Source of the DNA: Candidatus Methylumidiphilus alinenensis | Lineage (GTDB): Bacteria; Pseudomonadota; Gammaproteobacteria; Methylococcales; Methylococcaceae | Reading direction: 5' to 3' | DNA length: 35,516 bases | Assembly (NCBI GenBank): GCA_003242955.1 | Contig: QJPH01000193.1 | Coordinates: forward strand, 1-35,516 | In this document: positions 30,163 to 35,516 of the stretch, one piece after another | Position numbering within the stretch: position 1 is the first letter of the stretch | How the letters are laid out: each line of letters starts with the position of its first letter | Program-made: the position numbers and the translations under genes | Notes under the pieces: generated by a model | The model's database searches: none | What the model saw: only the letters and a program-made list of their open reading frames with translations | What the model was told of the DNA's origin: nothing

Positions 30163-30392
30163 TACAGCGTTTTCATATTTAAATATAACTAAATAACGGG
30201 TATTCAGTTAACCCTTCCAAGAATTTCAGTGTCGAATACGGGCAAGAAGAAAAAGAATAAAATTTCCAGCGTTTTCATGCTCTAAAACCAACATCATATA
30301 GTTATAGAAATGCTAATAAATAATTGATTTAACTTTCTAATCATAAACACAATGAAGTTTTCATAGTAATCCTTTGATGTTGAAAACGCTGC
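30163..30392. repeat. TACAGCG-family elements, tandem left ends and one right end
   Basis: TACAGCGTTTTCATATTT (30163) and CCAGCGTTTTCATGC (30266) are two left ends in the same orientation, and TGTTGAAAACGCTGC (to 30392) is one right end. The inner pair is 127 nt, the family length; the outer one may be a second copy that has lost its right end. It fills the gap between the DUF2442 gene and tldD (30123-30417), and no gene is supported there. Confidence 0.55.
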
Positions 30393-30417
30393 ACTTCACC
30401 AAAACTAAAGAACAACC

Positions 30418-31863
30418 ATGCCCAACCAATCCTTAGAACTTGCCCGCCAATCCATCCTTGAACCAGCCGGACTCACCACCAACGACATCGACCGCGTCAT
30501 GGGGGCACTGCTTGGCGCATCGGTGGATGCCGCCGATATTTACATGCAATCTAGCCGCTATGAAAGCTGGGGGCTAGAAGACGGCATCGTCAAAGAAGGT
30601 AGCCATAGCATCGAGCAGGGAGCCGGTGTAAGGGCGGTGTCCGGGGAAAGGACCGGATTTGCCTATAGTGACGAAATCGCCTTGCCGGCCTTGCTGGATG
30701 CGGCCAAGAATGCGCGTGCCATCGCCTACTCCGGGCGCGAAGTTAAATTGGCAATAGCCACCGATCCCAGCAACCGCCTGCTTTATCCGCCTATCGACCC
30801 GCTGCAATCCATGCCGGAAGAGGAAAAAATTCAACTGTTGCAGCGCCTGGATGCCGAAGCCCGAAAAATCGACCCACGGGTCGAGCAAGTGATGGTCAAC
30901 CTAGTCGGCTCCCATGAAGTAATCATGGTTTTAGGGCAAGATGGCATCATGCACGGCGATGTGAGACCGCTGGTCCGGCTTAACATCAGCGTCATCGTCC
31001 AGCACAACGGGCGACGTGAACAGGGCAGCGCCGGTGGCGGTGCGCGAGCTGATTATCTTTATTTTTTAGAAAACGACCGTGCATCTGAGTATGCTAAAGA
31101 GGCGGTGCGGATGGCCTTGGTCAACTTGGAGGCGGTGGACGCACCGGCAGGCAATATGACCGTGGTGTTGGGGGCGGGCTGGCCCGGCGTGTTGCTGCAC
31201 GAGGCCATAGGCCATGGCTTAGAGGGGGATTTCAACCGCAAGGGTACGTCGGTGTTCTCGGGGCGGATCGGCGAACGGGTGGCTTCGCCGCTTTGCACCG
31301 TGGTGGATGACGGAACCCTGCCGGGGCGGCGCGGCTCCCTCAATATTGACGACGAAGGTACGCCAACACAGTACAATGTGTTGATCGAAAATGGCATTCT
31401 CAAGGGTTACATGCAGGACAAGCTCAACGCACGGCTAATGGGTACGAAGCCAACCGGCAACGGGCGACGGGAATCCTACGCCCATTTACCGATGCCGCGC
31501 ATGACCAATACCTATATGCTGGCGGGAACCCATGACCCGGAAGAAATCATCGCATCGGTGGAAAAAGGGCTGTACGCGAAAAATTTTGGCGGGGGCCAGG
31601 TGGATATCACCTCCGGTAAGTTTGTGTTCTCCGCCAGCGAAGCGTATTTAATTGAAAACGGCAAAGTGACCCGTCCTGTGAAGGGGGCCACGCTGATCGG
31701 CAATGGCCCGGAAGTGCTGACCCGTGTCAGCATGGTAGGCAACAACATGGAATTGGACCCCGGCGTCGGCTCTTGCGGCAAAGAAGGCCAGAGCATCCCT
31801 GTGGGTGTAGGCCAACCGTCGATGCGGGTGGATGGATTGACGGTCGGCGGGACTAGTGTTTAA
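30418..31863 (+). CDS. tldD: Metalloprotease TldD
   Basis: TldD with TldE/PmbA forms a zinc protease that degrades unfolded peptides and matures peptides such as microcin B17 in the cytoplasm. The 481-residue protein equals the E. coli length and contains HEAIGH (261-266, the HExxxH zinc motif) followed by [52 protein letters not shown] and the C-terminal zinc-ligand region [20 protein letters not shown]. The ATG at 30418 has no clear ribosome-binding site. In E. coli tldD directly follows yhdP; here repeats and a DUF4160/DUF2442 pair lie between them, so it probably needs its own promoter. A perfect palindrome begins on the last base of its stop codon. Confidence 0.96.
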   Translation: MPNQSLELARQSILEPAGLTTNDIDRVMGALLGASVDAADIYMQSSRYESWGLEDGIVKEGSHSIEQGAGVRAVSGERTGFAYSDEIALPALLDAAKNARAIAYSGREVKLAIATDPSNRLLYPPIDPLQSMPEEEKIQLLQRLDAEARKIDPRVEQVMVNLVGSHEVIMVLGQDGIMHGDVRPLVRLNISVIVQHNGRREQGSAGGGARADYLYFLENDRASEYAKEAVRMALVNLEAVDAPAGNMTVVLGAGWPGVLLHEAIGHGLEGDFNRKGTSVFSGRIGERVASPLCTVVDDGTLPGRRGSLNIDDEGTPTQYNVLIENGILKGYMQDKLNARLMGTKPTGNGRRESYAHLPMPRMTNTYMLAGTHDPEEIIASVEKGLYAKNFGGGQVDITSGKFVFSASEAYLIENGKVTRPVKGATLIGNGPEVLTRVSMVGNNMELDPGVGSCGKEGQSIPVGVGQPSMRVDGLTVGGTSV

Positions 31864-31905
31864 GGTAAGACCGACTCGGTTTTAAAAACCGAGTCGGTCT
31901 TACCT
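31863..31905. repeat. Perfect 21-bp palindrome at the tldD stop codon
   Basis: Arms 31863-31883 and 31885-31905 (AGGTAAGACCGACTCGGTTT at the left) are perfect complements around one A. The first base is the last base of the TAA stop. It may act as a terminator-like hairpin, but no T-tract follows. Related copies: 20460-20490 and within 2761-2824. Confidence 0.8.
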
Positions 31906-31920
31906 ACTCGTGTAGTTTGC

Positions 31921-32323
31921 TCGTTCCCAAGCTCCCGCTTGGGAATGGGGTTTTTGAAGATCCAGCTTCCCGAAGAACGGCCAAGCATGAGCTTGCAAGA
32001 TAAGGGTTCCCAAGCCGGAGCTCTCGCCGTTATACACAAGTGTTGGAGGCCCGTCATTCCGGCAGGGATTGCCGGACAAATCGGCAGGACAGCCGATTTG
32101 CACGGCTCTGCCGCCCGAAGGGTGAGGGACATGGATGTCCCTCATGCATCCAGTCCACAGGGAGGTGAAACTGCGGGCTGGAAATTACCAGAATCAAACA
32201 CTTGCTTATCGACGAGTTTGCCCTCCATGGCTTCTGGATTCCGGCAATCCCTGCCGGAATGACGACGTTTCTTGCTTGGTCGGACTTGTGTATAACGTCG
32301 AGAGCCGGAGCTTGGGAACCAGC
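31921..32323. repeat. GTTCCCAAGC-family repeat interrupted by an insertion
   Basis: Bases 31921-32022 and 32303-32323 together make one copy that is nearly identical to 10988-11101. The interruption is the element at 32023-32302. Confidence 0.8.
32023..32302. mobile_element. 280-bp MITE-like element with inverted ends and target duplication
   Basis: The ends are CTCGCCGTTATACACAAGT (32023-32041) and its complement with one mismatch (32284-32302). A 10-nt direct repeat AGCCGGAGCT flanks it (32013-32022 and 32303-32312), while the unoccupied repeat at 10988-11101 has this string once (11080-11089). The interior holds a core bounded by CGTCATTCCGGC arms (32052-32264), also found at 29338-29510 in the other orientation, plus about 90 nt with CACTTGCTTATCGACGAG unique to this copy. 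There is no ORF of substance, so it must be moved by a transposase elsewhere. Confidence 0.8.
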
Positions 32324-32417
32324 CAAAAAGGGCAGATTCTCCCGGTGCGCACTGTCGATGTCTAATGGTCAACGCGTCTCGACGCCTCTGACGATAAAAG
32401 TGCCATACTGCAACCCA

Positions 32418-32469
32418 CGGATAACATCCCTCCCAGGGATGTTATCCGTTCTTTCATGGCAACCCACCC
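32418..32469. repeat. 14-bp hairpin plus constant tail at the TPR gene stop
   Basis: Perfect arms CGGATAACATCCCT (32418-32431) and AGGGATGTTATCCG (32435-32448) are followed by TTCTTTCATGGCAACCCACC and end at the stop codon (32469-32471) of the minus-strand TPR gene. The same tail follows a different hairpin at 13457-13516. Confidence 0.7.
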
Positions 32470-33887
32470 TACATTTTGGACTCCCAATACGCCAAACCCT
32501 CCTTGCCTAAGTCTTTCGCCAGTTTGTCCAATGCCTTTAAACCCTCCGCATGGCCGATTTCCGTGGCAATGCGGTAAGCTTCCAGCCAAGCGTGTTTGGC
32601 TTCGGAAATGTTGCCTTGGCTATCATGTATGGCTCCATAATTGATGAGGATTGCGCACAATCCGGCCCGGTCACCCATGTCACGCGCAATTCTTAGCGAC
32701 TGTTCAAGATAATCCAGTGCCTTGTCGTCATTCCCTTGATCATAATAGAAATTTGAAAAGTTATTCAGCGTTGCACCCTCACCTATCCGATTACCGACTT
32801 CACGATGTATCGTCAAAGCGTTTTCAAGACAGTTCAACGCTTTGTCTCGATAGCCTTGGGCAGAATATATTTGTGAAATACTATTCAGATTTGTTCCCTC
32901 ACCCTCACGGTTTCCCATTGCATGATTTATCACCAAAGCATCTTCAAGATAGCTTAACGCTTTTTCGTAATCACCCTGAATTCGATAAATATGTGAAATA
33001 TTCCCTAGTGCTATACTCTCGCCGTCTCGGAAGCCTATATCACGCAGAATAACCAATGAGCTTTCAAGATACTTCAGCGCATTGTCGTAATCCCCTTGGG
33101 CTTGATAAATCTGCGAGATATTATTAAGTGCCATAGATTCATCTTCTTGGTTATTCAACTTGTGAAAAACTTCAAGACTTTTTTGATACATTCGAAGTGC
33201 CTCTGAGTATTTCCCTGAAGCATGATGCAACCGCCCCAAATCATTCAACAACCCAGCATATTCCTCACTATCCTTTGGCGTTTCATCCAACAACCCATTT
33301 AACACGCTTATCCATCGCCGTTTTTCCGCCAAGGTCATTCGGTTGGCGGCATGGGTTTCCCCATCCATGAACCCCAGCATAGATTGTTTGACAAACCTAG
33401 ACTTTTCCGCCTCCGGCACTGGAAACTCAAACACCGCACTATGCCAGTCGTAAAAATCCGAGGCTTTTCGGGCCAATAGCGTCAGCGCGTATTCCGGCAA
33501 CCAGATGACTAGGTTGCGGCCTAGTTGGCTGTAGACATTCCGCCGCCAGTTGATTTCTTGTATCGTGCGAAATTGACGGTCTTCGTCACGGGTGGGCAGC
33601 AGGGTTTCCAAGCCATATAAAAACACCGGCGCACCGGCGGGTTTGTCTGCGGCCCAAGTTAATAGGCGGTGGTCGATATATTCTTCGTCGTCATGTCCGG
33701 TCAGGTCGAATTCCAAAATCGGCAAGGCATATTCGGCCTTGATTTTTTCGACTAATTCACGGCGATAGGCGGGGGCGTTGCAACAGACAAAATATAATCC
33801 GAATCCTTTGCCTTTGCGCAATACCCATAGCAGACGGGGAAGTTCAGACTGGCGGTCGGCTAGTGCTTCAGGGTCGTCCGTATTCAC
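32469..33887 (-). CDS. TPR-repeat protein with N-terminal STAND-like region
   Basis: The 472-residue protein has two parts. Residues 1-175 alternate strands and helices with GFGLYFVCCNAPAYRREL, ILEFDLTG, FLYGLETLLP and LVIWLPEYALTLLARKASDF, a pattern I associate with degenerate NTPase-like regions that precede TPR arrays in large signalling proteins; no Walker A motif is present. Residues about 208-455 hold six TPR units of 40 residues (for example YSEALRMYQKSLEVFHKL, YDNALKYLESSLVILRDI, YEKALSYLEDALVINHAM), expected to bind a protein partner. The GTG at 33887 overlaps the ATPase stop (GTGA), so translation is coupled; an ATG at 33959 would overlap the ATPase by 76 nt. The partner and role are unknown. 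The units are similar at the DNA level. Confidence 0.75.
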   Translation of the reverse strand: MNTDDPEALADRQSELPRLLWVLRKGKGFGLYFVCCNAPAYRRELVEKIKAEYALPILEFDLTGHDDEEYIDHRLLTWAADKPAGAPVFLYGLETLLPTRDEDRQFRTIQEINWRRNVYSQLGRNLVIWLPEYALTLLARKASDFYDWHSAVFEFPVPEAEKSRFVKQSMLGFMDGETHAANRMTLAEKRRWISVLNGLLDETPKDSEEYAGLLNDLGRLHHASGKYSEALRMYQKSLEVFHKLNNQEDESMALNNISQIYQAQGDYDNALKYLESSLVILRDIGFRDGESIALGNISHIYRIQGDYEKALSYLEDALVINHAMGNREGEGTNLNSISQIYSAQGYRDKALNCLENALTIHREVGNRIGEGATLNNFSNFYYDQGNDDKALDYLEQSLRIARDMGDRAGLCAILINYGAIHDSQGNISEAKHAWLEAYRIATEIGHAEGLKALDKLAKDLGKEGLAYWESKM

Positions 33888-35209
33888 AGGATGGCCGGTG
33901 GGTTCAGTGCGCGGTCTATCCAAGAAATCGCACGGACTGCGGGATGTAGATCGGCCCAACGAGCACCGTTTTGGTATTCATGAATAACGCGGAGGCCCAA
34001 CAAATCGGCAAAACTCCCGTCCACATGTTTAGACTCATTAACCCTTGTCAGCAGCGGAATATCTTGTTCTTTTACCAAGCGGTCATATTCACGAATCAAA
34101 GCGCGTATGGCCCGTTCCACATCGGCGCTTTCAATTATCTCATCCGTATTCTGACAGGCCAAACGCACTAATCTCATCAAGTCACGCAATGAGCCGCCAC
34201 TCATCGCTATCAGCCGGTCTACCAAACAGGACTCGACAAATACCTTCTCAATATCAACCCTCCGGGCAACCACTTCACGGAACTTTTCCTTGCCTGCCCC
34301 CTTGTTGACATCCACCATCGGAATGACAAAAATCGCATCACTTCCGAAAGTATCCCCCAAATTGGCACTGAAAATCAGATTGATTGGCACGGTATAAATA
34401 ATATGGCAGTGCAGGCTTTTCAACTGTCCGGCATGATGGACAAACAATTCCTTATGGTTGGAGGTTCCATCCTTGTTGGTCCGATAAGCCATCTTTTCTA
34501 ATTGATCGACGATCACCACCAAATCCTTGTACCCTTGTCGCTGTAACCGCGTCCTGGCATCGTCAATCAAGATATTCAATCGTTCGATCAAAAGCGATAA
34601 TTCACGCTCTAAAACCGAGCGGATTTCCTCGCGACGCTTACTGCCGCTTTTAATGTGACCGGTGGCTTCAGCGAGTGCTTTGGCAAGGAATGGAATATTC
34701 GCTGCCAAGCCTAAGTTCGCACTGATTTTACCTTCTGATTCGGCATTGCGCTCTGTTATTATCGTTTTTTCAGCCAGCCAAGACAAAACTTCCGTCAACA
34801 GATTTTCATTGAGATCAATGCCGGCAGCTTCTAGTTCTCCCACAATCGCCTTGGCAATGCCGATCAAAATATCCAGATAGCTGATGTCGCCTAAATCCAA
34901 GGTTTCGCCAACATCCAGATACACGACGAAATAGTCATGATTCTCAAGGCGGGCTTTCAACTGGAAAAATTCCGTGGATTTGCCAGACCCGCGATGCCCG
35001 GTGACCAGTTGTTGGTGAAAATTGGGCGAACGGGTTCGTTCAATGGCATAGGCGATGGATTTCACTAGGCTTTCGCCACCCCTGACGGCAGTCAAATCCA
35101 CATAACGCGTGTCATTCACATCCTCCAGTGGAATATCGGGATGGCAAGCATCATAAACCTCAGCGACACTGCTAACCGGGTAGGTGACAGGATTAGTTTC
35201 CTTATTCAT
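33884..35209 (-). CDS. P-loop AAA-type ATPase with C-terminal winged-helix-like segment
   Basis: The 441-residue protein has a Walker A motif GHRGSGKST (71-79), a Walker B VVIVDQLEKM (231-240) with Asp-Gln in place of the usual Asp-Glu, a polar strand HIIYTVP (269-275) and a lid-type SGGSLRDLMRLVR (337-349), as in ORC/Cdc6- or KAP-like AAA ATPases. The C-terminal LLGLRVIHEYQNGARWADLH (403-422) resembles a winged helix. Residues 155-215 are Lys/Glu-rich and probably helical. ATG 35209 is one nt after the tusA-like stop, with a run of G serving as ribosome-binding site. The TPR gene starts on its stop codon. I suggest it is the ATP-driven switch for the TPR protein; this is inferred from coupling and the broader STAND-like theme, not from a named family. 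Confidence 0.75.
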   Translation of the reverse strand: MNKETNPVTYPVSSVAEVYDACHPDIPLEDVNDTRYVDLTAVRGGESLVKSIAYAIERTRSPNFHQQLVTGHRGSGKSTEFFQLKARLENHDYFVVYLDVGETLDLGDISYLDILIGIAKAIVGELEAAGIDLNENLLTEVLSWLAEKTIITERNAESEGKISANLGLAANIPFLAKALAEATGHIKSGSKRREEIRSVLERELSLLIERLNILIDDARTRLQRQGYKDLVVIVDQLEKMAYRTNKDGTSNHKELFVHHAGQLKSLHCHIIYTVPINLIFSANLGDTFGSDAIFVIPMVDVNKGAGKEKFREVVARRVDIEKVFVESCLVDRLIAMSGGSLRDLMRLVRLACQNTDEIIESADVERAIRALIREYDRLVKEQDIPLLTRVNESKHVDGSFADLLGLRVIHEYQNGARWADLHPAVRAISWIDRALNPPAIL

Positions 35210-35210
35210 A

Positions 35211-35450
35211 TCACCCCCCCTTCCGAATTAAGAAATATAATATCCCATCCAGTTCATTGCTGCTCAAAAGGCCATGGCCGGCTTGCTCGATAAACACACC
35301 GAAATCCAGCACGGCGGCGGGGTCGGTTGCCAGCACACGGACCACTTTCCCATCATCCAACCCTTGCAGTGCTTTTTTCAGGCGCAACAAGGGCAATGGA
35401 CACATCAACCCACAAGCATCCACCTCAAAATCAAATTCCTGATTAGTCAT
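35211..35450 (-). CDS. TusA-family sulfurtransferase-like protein
   Basis: The 79-residue protein has the TusA fold: DACGLMCPLPLLRLKKAL with the CPxP motif whose cysteine carries persulfide sulfur, then VRVLATDPAAVLDFGVFIEQ and a final strand DGILYFLIRKG. TusA proteins relay sulfur for tRNA thiolation or sulfur metabolism. The ATG at 35450 is preceded by GGGAG nine nt upstream; a TTG at 35480 would add ten residues. The ATPase starts one nt after its stop, so the three genes appear to be one transcript beginning near the window edge. It is not clear that this is TusA itself rather than a paralogue such as YeeD-like proteins, so I give no symbol. Confidence 0.85.
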   Translation of the reverse strand: MTNQEFDFEVDACGLMCPLPLLRLKKALQGLDDGKVVRVLATDPAAVLDFGVFIEQAGHGLLSSNELDGILYFLIRKGG

Positions 35451-35516
35451 TTTCAGCGTCTCCCGACATACAATAGTCAAACGATTCTACCAAAAGCAAA
35501 CCACGATGGATTATTT

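Noticed and set aside
31939-32372. Several ORFs of 76-107 codons on both strands
   Set aside because: They read through repeats and the 280-bp element; the same arms appear in other frames elsewhere and no protein motif is seen.

Overview
The window is a chromosomal segment of a gammaproteobacterium. The evidence is a zapA / 6S RNA / pepP-ubiH locus, an rng-yhdP-tldD locus, purM, rdgC, mtgA and DUF4404, all of gammaproteobacterial type. The many short palindromic repeats and the gene set recall Methylococcales (methanotroph) genomes, but no methane-oxidation gene is present, so the order is an inference. Base composition looks close to balanced.

Layout. 1-800: repeats and a truncated HNH-like zinc-finger ORF. 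843-2670 (minus): purM followed by a family-2 glycosyltransferase. 2964-4258 (plus): a CDP-alcohol phosphatidyltransferase and the monofunctional peptidoglycan glycosyltransferase mtgA, converging on a DUF4404 gene. 4813-5151: a periplasmic monohaem cytochrome c with a terminator. 5452-6512 (minus): zapA, 6S RNA (ssrS) and an EVE-domain gene, divergent from pepP-ubiH (6646-9161). 9162-11153: about 2 kb of repeats, a probable c-di-GMP-I (GEMM-like) riboswitch and a frameshifted secreted-protein gene. 11154-12500 (minus): gcvPA standing alone. 12804-19175 (plus): a tightly coupled tetR / membrane-fusion lipoprotein / RND pump / outer-membrane factor operon. 19445-20389 (minus): a GNAT acetyltransferase and tRNA-Leu(CAA). 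20560-23133: a small secreted protein, an L,D-transpeptidase and rdgC. 23648-31863 (plus): rng, yhdP, a repeat-filled gap with a broken DUF4160 / intact DUF2442 pair, and tldD. 32469-35450 (minus): a three-gene unit of TusA-like protein, P-loop ATPase and TPR protein.

How it works together. The core genes cover purine synthesis, envelope building (MtgA, L,D-transpeptidase, YhdP, phospholipid synthesis), ubiquinone synthesis, cell division and RNA processing. The efflux operon is a self-contained, probably TetR-controlled tripartite pump. The ATPase/TPR pair, with GTGA stop-start coupling and a TusA-like gene 1 nt upstream of the ATPase, is the best candidate for a poorly described functional module.

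The most distinctive property of the window is its load of small non-autonomous repeats of at least seven families. Several sit exactly at stop codons, one adds ten residues to a glycosyltransferase, one sits in frame inside the leader of an efflux lipoprotein, one splits a DUF4160 gene, and one 280-bp element with terminal inverted repeats and a 10-bp target duplication has jumped into another repeat whose unoccupied version is also present here. No transposase gene is present in the window.
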